From the NCBI GenBank assembly GCA_029262895.1, contig JAJCYM010000015.1:1-64000 (forward strand): 64,000 nucleotides of DNA, read 5' to 3'. Position 1 is the stretch's first letter; the number at the start of each line of letters is the position of its first letter. Below the pieces are notes generated by a model. It made no database searches and was not told where the DNA came from. It saw nothing but the letters and a program-made list of their open reading frames with translations. The translations under genes were made by a program, and so were the position numbers. Positions 11,448 through 22,209 of the stretch are shown here, piece after piece. The stretch is from Roseivirga sp. Its GTDB lineage: Bacteria > Bacteroidota > Bacteroidia > Cytophagales > Cyclobacteriaceae.

Positions 11448-12200
11448 TTGTGGATTAACATTATCATACTATTCACTGCAGTGGTCATTCCGGGCCTCGT
11501 GGTCATGCAGCTAAGCAGTTTTAGCGAGAGGAATCTCAAGTTCTTTTTGGTGTTTGCAGGTTCCTATCTCTTTTCTGTCACGGTTATTCATCTTATCCCT
11601 GACCTTTTTTTGAGTGGAATGAACCCCTTTAATCTGGGGCTATATATTCTTATTGGCTTCTTTATTCAAAAGATTCTGGAGAACTATACCAGTGGGGTTG
11701 AACATGGACACGTGCACCATCACGAAGGTCATGGCTATCCGATATTGTATATTTTGGTTGCACTTGGTATTCACTCATTCCTGGAGGGGTCGATTATGAC
11801 GGATTCTCTGCATAATAATCATACTCCAGATTCGGTGTATGCCCATGGGAGTTCTCCCAAAATACTCTTAGGTATTGTTATGCACAAGATTCCTGCAGCT
11901 TTCGCTTTGATGGCCCTGTTGGTGATTCAGCTTAAGAATAAAAGGAAGGCTTTGTGGTTGTTGATGATCTTTGCCTTGAGTTCGCCATTAGGTCTTTTTA
12001 CCTCTGAATACCTGACTCATCAGAGTATTTTGCCTGATAACTACCTGATCATTTTCTTCGCGATTGTAACTGGAAGTTTCTTACAGATCTCAACAACTAT
12101 CTTCATAGAAACTGACCCTCATCATAAAATGGATTGGAAGAAGCTGCTGGTTTCTTTGATTGGTGCAGGAGCGGCTGTAGGGGCTCAGATGGTTTTTTAG
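11448..12200 (+). CDS. ZIP family metal transporter
   Basis: Multi-TM protein with His-rich loop HGHVHHHEGHGY, HSFLEGS and HKIPAAFALMALL motifs. Confidence 0.85.
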   Translation: MWINIIILFTAVVIPGLVVMQLSSFSERNLKFFLVFAGSYLFSVTVIHLIPDLFLSGMNPFNLGLYILIGFFIQKILENYTSGVEHGHVHHHEGHGYPILYILVALGIHSFLEGSIMTDSLHNNHTPDSVYAHGSSPKILLGIVMHKIPAAFALMALLVIQLKNKRKALWLLMIFALSSPLGLFTSEYLTHQSILPDNYLIIFFAIVTGSFLQISTTIFIETDPHHKMDWKKLLVSLIGAGAAVGAQMVF

Positions 12201-12670
12201 GGGCGTTTTACCCCATTTAATAACATCTCCATCGTCTTGGTCAATCTGCGTTCCTTGGTTTCTTCTCTTTTTGCCGCGTCAATCCAGTGTGCATACTCCT
12301 TTCTGTTTGTATACGAAAGTGTATTGTAGAAAGACTCCGCATCCGGATTTGCCTTGAAGGCATCTTTGAGTTCTTGAGGTACCTCAACCACACGTTCGGC
12401 TGTATCCTTCTGAATTGTGACATGGACTATGTCTCCATGATTCTTGCCAACCTTAGCTTTAACGTCCTTGCGCAGAATTACAATATGCCCGAATCCCATA
12501 TTCGCTAAGGATCCTTGGTAAGGAACTCCATCAAATGTCGCCTTGATTTTAACCTGACCCTTAGTACCAAAGCATTCCTGTACATCGTAGGGAAACATAA
12601 TACAGGCCGCTTCAGGCCATTTTTCACCACCGTTTACTATCTCTCCATCAAATTCATAGATCTTTTCCAT
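12197..12670 (-). CDS. YdeI/OmpD-associated, DUF1905 domain protein
   Basis: MFPYDVQECFGTKGQVKIKATFDGVPYQGSL and DAFKANPDAESFYNTLSYTNRKEYAHWIDAAKREETKERRL. Confidence 0.88.
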   Translation of the reverse strand: MEKIYEFDGEIVNGGEKWPEAACIMFPYDVQECFGTKGQVKIKATFDGVPYQGSLANMGFGHIVILRKDVKAKVGKNHGDIVHVTIQKDTAERVVEVPQELKDAFKANPDAESFYNTLSYTNRKEYAHWIDAAKREETKERRLTKTMEMLLNGVKRP

Positions 12671-12681
12671 CTGCTTATTCT

Positions 12682-13800
12682 TTAAATTTTAACAAACTCT
12701 CTAAAATTCTCAGTTGAAATCAATTTTCCTGAGGCCTTGTAATTATTTGTAAATGTTTTTGGTAGTTTGACCAATTTCTTCGGGTTCCATTTAAATTCAT
12801 AACCTGAGATTTTACCCGAGTTTTCTTCAACCAGATCGACTTCTTGTTGCTGTTTGGTTCTCCAAAAATAGATTTTGGTGTAAGTACTCTTATAAATATG
12901 CTGTTTCAAACGCTCCGCGATTAGGAAGTTCTCCCATAGTGCCCCTTTATCTGTTCTTAGTTCAAGAGCGTTAAAATTTCCAATGATGGTATTTCTAATG
13001 CCATTATCATAAAAGTAAATTTTTTTATTCCTCTTGATTTCGTTCCTCAAGTTCCCGCTAAAGCTCCCTAGCTTGAATATTACATAACTTTGACAAAGGA
13101 TTTCTATGTATTTACTGATGGTATTCTTGTCGACCCCCACTATTTGAGAGAGCTCGTTATCACTTACTTCATTACCCACTTGGAGCGCCAGTGCTTGAAC
13201 CAACTTTTCCAGAACCTCTGGCTTTCTAATTTCGGCCATTGACAAGATATCTCTATAAAGATAACTGTTGGTGAGCTGATTGAGGATGTCTTTTTCTTGA
13301 CCTGAGTTATTAATTACATCAGGGTAAAAGCCATAAAGGAGACGGTTTTCCAATTGTTGTTGAGCTTTAAGAAACCCTAAATGATTTTCATATTCTTCCC
13401 AACTAATAGGCAAGAGGGTGTATTCCCACTTTCTTCCTGTTAAGGGTTTGTTGAGGTTGTTGGACAATTGGAAGGCAGAAGAACCACTTACAATAAGTTG
13501 AACATGCTTGAACTGATCGGTAATTAATTTCAGTGTTAACCCGATGTTTTCTATTCTCTGTCCTTCGTCTATAAATACGATATTTTCATTACCTATTAAG
13601 CTCTTAAGTTGTTCGGTATTGGCATTGGACAGTAAGGACCTGACCGTAGGGTCGTCTCCATCAAGAAATAGATGTTTTTTATGGCTTAGCAACTTTTGTA
13701 TTAAGGTAGTTTTACCGACTTGTCTTGCTCCGGTAATAACTATGGCCTTACCCCCACCAATTTTTTGTTCAACATCATTGCTAATACTTCTTTTGTACAT
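12682..13800 (-). CDS. AAA ATPase with DUF4143 domain
   Basis: ITGARQVGKTTLIQKLL Walker A, FIDEGQRIENIG, C-terminal EVDLVEENSGKISGYEFKW nuclease-like motif. Confidence 0.92.
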   Translation of the reverse strand: MYKRSISNDVEQKIGGGKAIVITGARQVGKTTLIQKLLSHKKHLFLDGDDPTVRSLLSNANTEQLKSLIGNENIVFIDEGQRIENIGLTLKLITDQFKHVQLIVSGSSAFQLSNNLNKPLTGRKWEYTLLPISWEEYENHLGFLKAQQQLENRLLYGFYPDVINNSGQEKDILNQLTNSYLYRDILSMAEIRKPEVLEKLVQALALQVGNEVSDNELSQIVGVDKNTISKYIEILCQSYVIFKLGSFSGNLRNEIKRNKKIYFYDNGIRNTIIGNFNALELRTDKGALWENFLIAERLKQHIYKSTYTKIYFWRTKQQQEVDLVEENSGKISGYEFKWNPKKLVKLPKTFTNNYKASGKLISTENFREFVKI

Positions 13801-13834
13801 ATTTCAGTAGCCTATGGGGCACTAATATATGTAA

Positions 13835-13884
13835 TTTAGTGATTGTATTCACTAAAAGTTATGTTTTTTAGTGAATACAATCAC
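13835..13884. promoter_or_regulatory. Nested inverted repeat, candidate operator of the DUF4143 ATPase gene
   Basis: 19-bp perfect arms 13839-13857 / 13866-13884 (GTGATTGTATTCACTAAAA), plus inner palindrome TTTAGTGA-N6-TCACTAAA at 13835-13856; 35 bp upstream of the gene start. Confidence 0.6.
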
Positions 13885-14043
13885 AGAAAGTTACAAAAGT
13901 TCCCGTATTATAATGTACTGTAACATTCAGTAATCGGTTGATCATTCATGAAATCACACTAGCCCTATAAAGAAACTGAAATGGCCGATAAGGTTTGAAA
14001 CCAAATCATTAAAGGTTAATTTAAACCTCATCAACCTTTAACC

Positions 14044-14304
14044 ATGACTAATCAATCCCAACGCAAGGCATACTGGAAGAAAAATCTTTCCTACCTACTT
14101 GTTTTACTTTCAATTTGGTTTGTGGTCTCGTATGGTTTCGGAATCTTGTTGGTCGATCAACTTAATACGATTAAGCTAGGAGGCTTTAAGCTTGGTTTTT
14201 GGTTTGCGCAGCAAGGCGCCATTTATTCATTTGTCATCCTCATCTTTGTTTACGTTCGCTTAATGAACAAGCTGGACAAAAAATTTAATGTAGACGAGCA
14301 CTGA
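14044..14304 (+). CDS. DUF4212 domain protein (symporter small subunit)
   Basis: 86 aa, two TMs, QRKAYWKKNLSYLLVLLSIWFVVSYGFGILLVDQLN; directly upstream of the symporter. Confidence 0.9.
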   Translation: MTNQSQRKAYWKKNLSYLLVLLSIWFVVSYGFGILLVDQLNTIKLGGFKLGFWFAQQGAIYSFVILIFVYVRLMNKLDKKFNVDEH

Positions 14305-14312
14305 TATAGCAG

Positions 14313-16079
14313 ATGGACGTACAAACCTGGACATATATTATTGTTGGCACTACATTCGCCTTATATATTGGTATAGCCATCTGGTCGCGTGCCAGCTCAA
14401 CCAAAGAATTTTATATAGCAGGTGGGGGAATCAGCCCGTTGGCTAACGGCATGGCTACGGCTGCAGATTGGATGTCTGCTGCCTCCTTTCTTTCCATGGC
14501 GGGTTTGATTGCCTTTTCCGGTTACGATGGTTCTGTTTATCTGATGGGCTGGACAGGAGGATATGTGCTTCTGGCCCTGCTGCTGGCACCATACCTAAGG
14601 AAATTCGGAAAATTTACTGTGCCCGATTTTATCGGGGATCGCTATTACTCTCATACGGCACGCTATGTGGCGGTGATTTGTGCACTTTTTGTTTCGTTCA
14701 CTTATGTGGCTGGTCAGATGAGAGGTGTTGGGGTAGTGTTTTCAAGGTTCTTGGAAACAGACATCAACAATGGTGTTTATATCGGCATGGGCATAGTTTT
14801 CTTTTATGCAGTGCTTGGAGGGATGAAGGGGATCACCTATACTCAGGTGGCTCAGTATTGTGTACTGATATTCGCTTTTATGGTGCCGGCCATTTTTATC
14901 TCAATCCAACTTACCGGGAATCCAATTCCTCAACTGGGCTTTGGAAGTGACTTGGTAGGGACGGATGTTTCCCTGCTCGATAAGCTGGATGGTCTAATGA
15001 CGGAGCTCGGCTTTACCGCCTATACTGATGGTTCACGATCAACACGAGATATGTTTTTTATCACGGCTGCCCTGATGGTGGGTACAGCTGGTCTTCCCCA
15101 TGTGATTGTTCGATTTTTTACCGTTAAAAAAGTCCGAGATGCAAGACTCTCGGCAGGCTATGCCTTGATCTTTATTGCCATCCTCTATACTACAGCGCCC
15201 GCAGTAGCGGCCTTTGCCCGAACGAATCTTATGGAGAGTGTTAACGATAAGGCTTATCGAGAAACACCAGAGTGGTTTGGGAGTTGGGAGGACGCGGGAC
15301 TGCTCGCCTGGCAGGATAAAAATGGAGATGGAAAAATTCAGTACCGTCCGGGAAAACTATTCTCGGATGGTAAGGTGGCATTCACGGAATCGAGAGGTGC
15401 AAGTGGAGAAAGAGTGATCAGCAATCAGGTCGATACAAGCAATAGCAACGAACTCTATATAGACAACGATATTATGGTCTTGGCCAACCCCGAGATCGCC
15501 AACCTCCCGAATTGGGTGATTGCGCTTGTCGCTGCAGGTGGCCTGGCTGCGGCCCTGTCTACTGCTGCTGGATTACTGTTGGTGATTTCCAGTTCTATCT
15601 CTCACGATATCGTCAAGAAAATGAAATATCCAGATCTCAGTGAGAAAGCTGAACTATGGATTGCGCGGGCAGCGGCAGCCGTTGCCGTGATAGTTGCTGG
15701 CTATTTCGGAATCAATCCACCAGATTTTGTGGCTGCGGTGGTTGCCCTCGCTTTTGGTTTGGCAGCTGCCTCCTTCTTCCCAGCCATATTCCTGGGCATT
15801 TTCTACAAGAGAATGAATAAGGAGGGCGCTATTGCCGGAATGGTCGTGGGACTTGCCATCACCCTCTTCTATATGATGCGCTATAAGCTAGGTTGGATTG
15901 GCGGACCTACTACTTCAGACGACTGGTGGTTTGGTATTTCACCGGAAGGTTTTGGTACCGTAGGAATGATCATTAATTTCATTGTCGCATTTGTCGTATG
16001 CTATTTTACACCTGCACCTCCAAAAGAAGTTCAGGCCATTGTGGAAGACATAAGAATACCAGGAAAAATCCAGGACTAA
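14313..16079 (+). CDS. Sodium:solute symporter, VC_2705 subfamily (probable acetate/organic acid uptake)
   Basis: 588 aa SSS family; YIAGGGISPLANGMATAADWMSAASFLSMAG; paired with DUF4212 and followed by acs. Confidence 0.92.
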   Translation: MDVQTWTYIIVGTTFALYIGIAIWSRASSTKEFYIAGGGISPLANGMATAADWMSAASFLSMAGLIAFSGYDGSVYLMGWTGGYVLLALLLAPYLRKFGKFTVPDFIGDRYYSHTARYVAVICALFVSFTYVAGQMRGVGVVFSRFLETDINNGVYIGMGIVFFYAVLGGMKGITYTQVAQYCVLIFAFMVPAIFISIQLTGNPIPQLGFGSDLVGTDVSLLDKLDGLMTELGFTAYTDGSRSTRDMFFITAALMVGTAGLPHVIVRFFTVKKVRDARLSAGYALIFIAILYTTAPAVAAFARTNLMESVNDKAYRETPEWFGSWEDAGLLAWQDKNGDGKIQYRPGKLFSDGKVAFTESRGASGERVISNQVDTSNSNELYIDNDIMVLANPEIANLPNWVIALVAAGGLAAALSTAAGLLLVISSSISHDIVKKMKYPDLSEKAELWIARAAAAVAVIVAGYFGINPPDFVAAVVALAFGLAAASFFPAIFLGIFYKRMNKEGAIAGMVVGLAITLFYMMRYKLGWIGGPTTSDDWWFGISPEGFGTVGMIINFIVAFVVCYFTPAPPKEVQAIVEDIRIPGKIQD

Positions 16080-16106
16080 TTTTCTTGACTTTATAACAGA
16101 ATCGGA

Positions 16107-18002
16107 ATGAGTGATCGAATTCAGAGCCTAGAAGGCTATATGCAGGAGTACCAGCGTAGTATTGAAGACCCAAAGGGATTTTGGAGTGAAATAGCTGACT
16201 CATTTAACTGGCAAAAGAAATGGGACGAGGTCGTAGATTGGAATTTTGAAGGGCCAAATGTCAAATGGTTTTTAAACGCCAAGTTCAACATCACCGAAAA
16301 TATACTAGAGAGAAATCTTCCAACGCTCAGTGATAAGCCTGCGATCATATGGGAACCCAATGATCCTAATGAGGCTCACATCACCCTGACCTATCAGGAG
16401 CTTTTTGAAAAGGTCTGCCAATTCGCCAATGCCATGAAGGCGCGGGGAATTAAAAAAGGAGATAGGGTGATTATCTACATGCCCATGGTGCCTGAAGCGG
16501 CAATTGCGATGCTCGCTTGCGCCAGAATAGGTGCGGTGCACTCAGTGGTTTTTGCCGGGTTTTCTGCCACTGCATTGGCCGACCGGATTAATGATTGTCA
16601 AGCCAAAATGGTCTTGACTTCTGACGGTAATTTTAGAGGTGCCAAGTCCATAGCCGTGAAAGCCGTTGTAGATGAAGCTGTGACTAAAACCCAAACCATA
16701 GAAACGGTCATCACCCTTAAAAGAACAGGTCAGGATGTTGTGATGGTTAAGGACAGGGACCTTTGGTGGCATGATGCAATCGAGGGTGTTTCTACCCAAA
16801 ATACGGCAGAAGTGATGGACTCGGAGGATTTACTGTTTATACTCTACACTTCAGGTTCTACAGGAAAGCCTAAGGGAGTTGTCCATACTTGTGGTGGCTA
16901 TATGGTGTATACTTCTTACTCCTTTAAAAATGTGTTTCAATATGATAAGGGTGATGTGTATTGGTGTACCGCAGACATTGGTTGGATCACAGGTCATTCC
17001 TATATTGTTTATGGACCATTACTCTCTGGTGCGACTTCGCTAATGTTTGAGGGAGTACCTACCTTTCCAGATGCAGGACGTTTCTGGCAAGTTTGTGATA
17101 AACATCAGGTCAATCAATTTTATACTGCGCCTACAGCCATTCGAGCACTACAGGCTTTTGGTACAGATCTAATCCAGCCCTATAAATTGGATTCTTTGAA
17201 AGTTTTGGGTTCTGTAGGAGAACCTATTAATGAAGAGGCCTGGCACTGGTATGATGAGCATATCGGTAAGCACAAATGTCCGATAGTCGATACCTGGTGG
17301 CAAACGGAAACGGGTGGAATACTGATTTCACCTTTGGCTGGAATCACACCAACTAAACCTTCTTATGCCACCTTGCCAATGCCCGGAGTGCAGTTGGTTA
17401 TTGTAGATAGTGATGGCAACGAGCTAACGGAAAATAGTATTGAGGGCAATCTCTGTATTAAATATCCCTGGCCTTCTATGATACGCACGATTTATGGCGA
17501 TCACGAGCGTTGCCAACAGACTTACTTCTCTACCTACCCTGGATATTATTTTACAGGAGATGGGGTGAAACGAGATGAGGAAGGTTATTACAGAATTCTT
17601 GGACGGGTAGATGATGTGATGAATGTCTCTGGTCATAGAATGGGAACAGCAGAAGTAGAAAATGCAATTAATGAACATCCTCATGTGGTTGAATCGGCCG
17701 TAGTTGGCTACCCACATGATATCAAAGGACAAGGGATTTATGCTTATGTGATATGTGATGCAACAGGTCTTTCTGAAGATGAGCTGAAAGTGCAAATCAG
17801 GGAAACGGTGACCAAGATGATTGGGCCTATAGCTAAGCCCGATAAAATACAGATTGTTCCAGGCTTACCTAAAACGCGTTCTGGCAAGATTATGCGAAGG
17901 ATTCTGCGCAAGATTGCTTCGGGAGATTCATCAAACCTTGGAGATATTTCTACACTCTTGAATCCTGATGTTGTGGAGGCGATTAAAATTGGTGCAGAAT
18001 AA
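16107..18002 (+). CDS. acs: Acetate--CoA ligase
   Basis: YTSGSTGKPKGVVHT, WWQTETGG, YYRILGRVDDVMNVSGHRMGTAEVE, PKTRSGKIMRRILR. Confidence 0.97.
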   Translation: MSDRIQSLEGYMQEYQRSIEDPKGFWSEIADSFNWQKKWDEVVDWNFEGPNVKWFLNAKFNITENILERNLPTLSDKPAIIWEPNDPNEAHITLTYQELFEKVCQFANAMKARGIKKGDRVIIYMPMVPEAAIAMLACARIGAVHSVVFAGFSATALADRINDCQAKMVLTSDGNFRGAKSIAVKAVVDEAVTKTQTIETVITLKRTGQDVVMVKDRDLWWHDAIEGVSTQNTAEVMDSEDLLFILYTSGSTGKPKGVVHTCGGYMVYTSYSFKNVFQYDKGDVYWCTADIGWITGHSYIVYGPLLSGATSLMFEGVPTFPDAGRFWQVCDKHQVNQFYTAPTAIRALQAFGTDLIQPYKLDSLKVLGSVGEPINEEAWHWYDEHIGKHKCPIVDTWWQTETGGILISPLAGITPTKPSYATLPMPGVQLVIVDSDGNELTENSIEGNLCIKYPWPSMIRTIYGDHERCQQTYFSTYPGYYFTGDGVKRDEEGYYRILGRVDDVMNVSGHRMGTAEVENAINEHPHVVESAVVGYPHDIKGQGIYAYVICDATGLSEDELKVQIRETVTKMIGPIAKPDKIQIVPGLPKTRSGKIMRRILRKIASGDSSNLGDISTLLNPDVVEAIKIGAE

Positions 18003-18050
18003 ACTAGCATCTGTCAAATCATCCATACCATGGTGAACTGCCGGCTCTGT

Positions 18051-18077
18051 CCCCCGCTGGCGGGGGTAAGGGGGTGG
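18051..18077. repeat. GC-rich hairpin, REP-like (family copy 3)
   Basis: CCCCCGC-TG-GCGGGGG followed by TAAGGGGGTGG. Confidence 0.6.
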
Positions 18078-18138
18078 ATAAGACACAAATCAATGACCTG
18101 AAACCCTGTTGCATTGCTTTTTTATATAGAATTGCATT

Positions 18139-19020
18139 ATGGGGCACCATCATGGACATCACCACCATCACCATGGTACTAAAAACCTGAAGGTTGCCTT
18201 CTTCCTCAATCTCTCATTCACCATTATCGAAATTGTAGGTGGGCTTTACACGAACAGCCTTGCCATCCTCTCAGACGCCCTTCACGATTTGGGAGATAGC
18301 ATGACCATTGGGTTATCCTGGTATTTCCAAAAGCTATCTGAAAAGGGGAGGGATGACCTCTATTCGTATGGCTATAAACGATATTCTCTCCTGGGTGCAA
18401 TTATTAACGCGATTGTGCTGCTGCTGGGTTCAGCTTTTATATTGACGAAGGCTATTCCCGGCCTTCTAAACCCTAACGAAACAGATGCTCAGGGTATGTT
18501 GGTTTTGGCAGTTTTTGGTGTGATAGTCAATGGAGCTGCTATGCTCAAATTGAAAAAAGGAACTTCTATTAATGAAAAGGTAATTTCACTTCATTTATTA
18601 GAAGACGTCCTGGGCTGGGCTGCTGTATTGATAGGAAGCTTGATCATGATGTATTTTGATGCCCCTTGGATCGATCCACTACTCTCGGTGTTAATAGCGG
18701 CTTTTATCATCTTCAATGTGGTTAAGAACTTAAGGAAAAGCTTCTCCATTATCCTTCAAGCCACTCCTAAGGAGGTCAATATCGAAGGCATTCATCAAAA
18801 GCTATTGGCCCTTCCTGAAATCACTGATGTGCACGATTGCCATGTCTGGACCATGGATGGTGAGTACCATGTGCTATCCACACACTTGAGATTAGACAAA
18901 GACTATTCTTTAACCCAAATCGCTGAAATCAAGGTCCAGGTAAAAGCACTTCTGAAGACCGATGTTCAACATGTGACCATTGAGTTTGAAGGAGTGAATG
19001 AGCAATGCGAGGGTTGTTGA
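18139..19020 (+). CDS. Cation diffusion facilitator family transporter (CzcD-like)
   Basis: Six-TM CDF protein, ILSDALHDLGDSMTIGLSW, His-rich N-terminus MGHHHGHHHHHHG. Confidence 0.94.
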   Translation: MGHHHGHHHHHHGTKNLKVAFFLNLSFTIIEIVGGLYTNSLAILSDALHDLGDSMTIGLSWYFQKLSEKGRDDLYSYGYKRYSLLGAIINAIVLLLGSAFILTKAIPGLLNPNETDAQGMLVLAVFGVIVNGAAMLKLKKGTSINEKVISLHLLEDVLGWAAVLIGSLIMMYFDAPWIDPLLSVLIAAFIIFNVVKNLRKSFSIILQATPKEVNIEGIHQKLLALPEITDVHDCHVWTMDGEYHVLSTHLRLDKDYSLTQIAEIKVQVKALLKTDVQHVTIEFEGVNEQCEGC

Positions 19021-19023
19021 TCC

Positions 19024-19719
19024 CTAATTAACTAATGGTTTTATCAATTCGGTCTTGCTAATTGAGCCATAGCGGGCTACGAATTCATTTGGAGTATGAG
19101 CAATCATTTTAAATGGATATAGTGCGTCATGCATGGCGAGGAATACTTCTCCTAATTCATTCAGACAGACATAATAACCATCTTCTAGGTCAATTAGAGT
19201 GAGGAAGCTGGTCCCCTCATGGTCGATCTCAAAACTGTATTCTATGTCGAATAGATCGGAATGGTAATCTGGAATAAATTTAGCCAAAATAGACCTTAGC
19301 TTATTCGAATCTGGATTCGTCTGGATTACTTCATTTTTGATTAGTTCAGTTATTTGGAGGCGAGATAAAACATAGACTTTATGAAATTTTGTTGGTTCTG
19401 CTACCTCTATGAGTTTCAATGAATATGAGTAAAAGTAAAGCGGAATATCCGTGAATAATTTCTTTTTTCTATACCAGACTTGGACACCCTGAATTGTGAA
19501 GTCAGTATTGTAAGTCCTTCTATGTTTTTCGTAATCACTATGAAGAATTTCATATGTCAGGGCTATTCCCGGGGGATTGCCGGGGAAGTTCATGGAGCGG
19601 AGTTTATTTTTTTTCTTTACCTCTCTTATCTCTGGAATTTCTTGAACCAGAAGATTGTATAAAATGGCTTGAAATTTTTCAATATGTCTTTTGTTAGTTG
19701 ACCTATCAAGGAGCCTCAT
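19024..19719 (-). CDS. Hypothetical protein
   Basis: 231 aa intact ORF; no family recognised. Confidence 0.65.
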   Translation of the reverse strand: MRLLDRSTNKRHIEKFQAILYNLLVQEIPEIREVKKKNKLRSMNFPGNPPGIALTYEILHSDYEKHRRTYNTDFTIQGVQVWYRKKKLFTDIPLYFYSYSLKLIEVAEPTKFHKVYVLSRLQITELIKNEVIQTNPDSNKLRSILAKFIPDYHSDLFDIEYSFEIDHEGTSFLTLIDLEDGYYVCLNELGEVFLAMHDALYPFKMIAHTPNEFVARYGSISKTELIKPLVN

Positions 19720-19749
19720 GAGTTATTCTGAATAAGTACTCAAAATAAA

Positions 19750-19777
19750 AAAACCCTGACGTTTCCGCCAGGGTTTT
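19750..19777. terminator. Intrinsic terminator
   Basis: AAAACCCTG-ACGTTTCCGC-CAGGGTTTT downstream of nrdA. Confidence 0.75.
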
Positions 19778-19803
19778 ATGTTAGTAGATATTAACCCCAA
19801 ATA

Positions 19804-22173
19804 CTAACTTCCGCATGCTTCGCAGTCATCCGGATTATCGATAGAGCAAGCTAAGTCTGCTGCCTTCTGCTCAAGTTCAGCTGCATTAGGCTGTTCAACA
19901 GCATTTTTGTCTACAGTGAATTGAATGGCATCAACGGCCGCTCTTGATCTTAAATAATACATGCCGGTTTTCAGTCCTTTCTTCCAGGCATAGAAGTGCA
20001 TGGAAGTCATTTTACCAAAATTCGGATCTTGTATATGTATGTTCAAGCTTTGTGATTGACAGATATACGCACCCCTGTCCGCAGACATGTCAATGATCGC
20101 TTTTTGAGAAATCTCCCAAACCGTTTTATACAACTCCTTAATATTCGCAGGAATTTCAGGAATGTTCTGTACAGAACCTTTGGCTGCAATCAACTTATTC
20201 TTCATGGTATCATTCCATAAGTCAAGTTTGATCAGATCTCTCATCAAATGCTTGTTCACTACAATGAACTCACCTGATAATGTTCTTCTTGTATAGATGT
20301 TTGAAGTATAAGGCTCGAAGCACTCATTATTTCCAAGAATTTGAGAGGTAGAAGCAGTTGGCATAGGCGCTACCAACAATGAGTTGCGCACCCCATGCTT
20401 TTTCACTTCTTTTTTCAAGGCCGCCCAATCCCAAAGGCCTGATTCCGGAGTAACACCCCACATATCAAACTGGAAGATGCCTTTAGATACCGGAGAGCCT
20501 TTGAAGGTCTCGTATGCACCATCCTGTATTGCCTCATCTTTAGAAGCAGTCATTGCAGCAAAATAAATCGTCTCGAAGATGTCTTTGTTCAATTGTTTGG
20601 CTTCGTCAGATTCAAATGGCATTCCCATTTTGATGAATGCATCAGCCAATCCTTGAACACCTAATCCAATAGGACGATGTCTCATGTTGGAGTTCTTTGC
20701 CTCAGGTACTGGATAGTAATTGACATCAATTACTCGATTGAGGTTTTTAGTAGCCACATAAGTCACCTCATAAAGTCGCTGGAAGTCAAACTTACCAGTT
20801 TCCTCATTCACATACTTGGGTAGAGCTAAAGAGGCTAGGTTACAAACCGCAACTTCATCAGGAGAAGTGTACTCAATGATTTCAGTACATAAGTTCGAAG
20901 ACTTGATAGTACCTAAATTCTTTTGATTAGACTTCTTGTTAGCAGCATCCTTATAAAGCATATAAGGTGTACCCGTCTCAATTTGTGATTCTAATACTTC
21001 AAACCAAAGGTCTTGTGCTTTGACAGACTTTCTTGCCTTGCCTTCTTTCTCATATTTAGTATAGAGTTTCTCGAAGTCATCCCCGTAGGCATCTGCTAAT
21101 CCCGTGCATTCGTTTGGATCGAATAATGACCAATCCTCATTGTTCTCTACACGTTTCATGAAAAGATCAGGAATCCAAAGGGCATAGAACAAATCTCTTG
21201 CTCTCATCTCTTCTTTGCCATGATTCTTTTTCAAATCAAGGAAGTCGAAGATATCAGCATGCCATGGTTCCATATAGATGGCAAAAGAACCTTTCCTTTT
21301 ACCTCCACCTTGGTCAACATAACGTGCTGTCATGTCGAAGTTTCTTAGCATTGGCACAATACCATTAGAAACACCACCGGTTCCTTTGATATATGAACCC
21401 TTGGCTCTAATGTCATGGATGCTTAATCCAATACCTCCAGCTGATTGCGAAATTTTGGCACATTGTTTTAAGGTGTCATAAATACCATCAATACTGTCAT
21501 CCTTCATTGTAAGCAAGAAACAAGAAGAAAGCTGAGGTTTTGGAGTACCCGCATTAAATAGGGTTGGTGTGGCATGTGTAAACCATTTTTCTGAAAGAAG
21601 GTTGTAGGTTTCAACCACTTTGTCCATGGCTTCACCGTGGATACCAACAGCCACTCTCATAAGCATGTGCTGGGGTCTTTCCACAATTTTGCCGTCCACT
21701 TTCATCAAGTAGGAGCGCTCGAGGGTTTTGTATCCAAAGTAATCGTAACTGAAGTCTCTATCATAGATGATGGTAGAGTCCAACATTGCGGCATTCTTTT
21801 TAACGATGCCGTAAGTTTCTTTGGAAACCAAAGGAGCATTTTCACCTGTTTTCGGATCCACGTAAGTGTAGAGCCTTTTCATGGTGTTTGAAAAAGATTT
21901 GCTGGTGGTTTTGTGAAGATTGGAAATTGCTATTCTTGCTGCCAACCTTGCATAGTCTGGGTGTTGCACGGTTAGGGTAGCTGCAATTTCTGCTGCAAGA
22001 TTATCAAGGTCCTGAGTGCTCACGCCATCGTATAAGCCTTCAATCACTTTCTTAGCAACATCAATCGGTTCCACAAAACCAGAATCCAACCCGTAGGACA
22101 GCTTCTCCACCCGGGCTGTGATTTTGTCGAATTTGACGGACTCTCGTCTGCCATCTCTTTTAACTACTAACAT
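19804..22173 (-). CDS. nrdA: Ribonucleoside-diphosphate reductase, alpha subunit (class I)
   Basis: N-terminal ATP cone, [42 protein letters not shown]-terminal DCEACGS. Confidence 0.96.
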   Translation of the reverse strand: MLVVKRDGRRESVKFDKITARVEKLSYGLDSGFVEPIDVAKKVIEGLYDGVSTQDLDNLAAEIAATLTVQHPDYARLAARIAISNLHKTTSKSFSNTMKRLYTYVDPKTGENAPLVSKETYGIVKKNAAMLDSTIIYDRDFSYDYFGYKTLERSYLMKVDGKIVERPQHMLMRVAVGIHGEAMDKVVETYNLLSEKWFTHATPTLFNAGTPKPQLSSCFLLTMKDDSIDGIYDTLKQCAKISQSAGGIGLSIHDIRAKGSYIKGTGGVSNGIVPMLRNFDMTARYVDQGGGKRKGSFAIYMEPWHADIFDFLDLKKNHGKEEMRARDLFYALWIPDLFMKRVENNEDWSLFDPNECTGLADAYGDDFEKLYTKYEKEGKARKSVKAQDLWFEVLESQIETGTPYMLYKDAANKKSNQKNLGTIKSSNLCTEIIEYTSPDEVAVCNLASLALPKYVNEETGKFDFQRLYEVTYVATKNLNRVIDVNYYPVPEAKNSNMRHRPIGLGVQGLADAFIKMGMPFESDEAKQLNKDIFETIYFAAMTASKDEAIQDGAYETFKGSPVSKGIFQFDMWGVTPESGLWDWAALKKEVKKHGVRNSLLVAPMPTASTSQILGNNECFEPYTSNIYTRRTLSGEFIVVNKHLMRDLIKLDLWNDTMKNKLIAAKGSVQNIPEIPANIKELYKTVWEISQKAIIDMSADRGAYICQSQSLNIHIQDPNFGKMTSMHFYAWKKGLKTGMYYLRSRAAVDAIQFTVDKNAVEQPNAAELEQKAADLACSIDNPDDCEACGS

Positions 22174-22209
22174 ATTTATTTGGGGGTTAAGGGTGTTTTT
22201 TAATTGATA

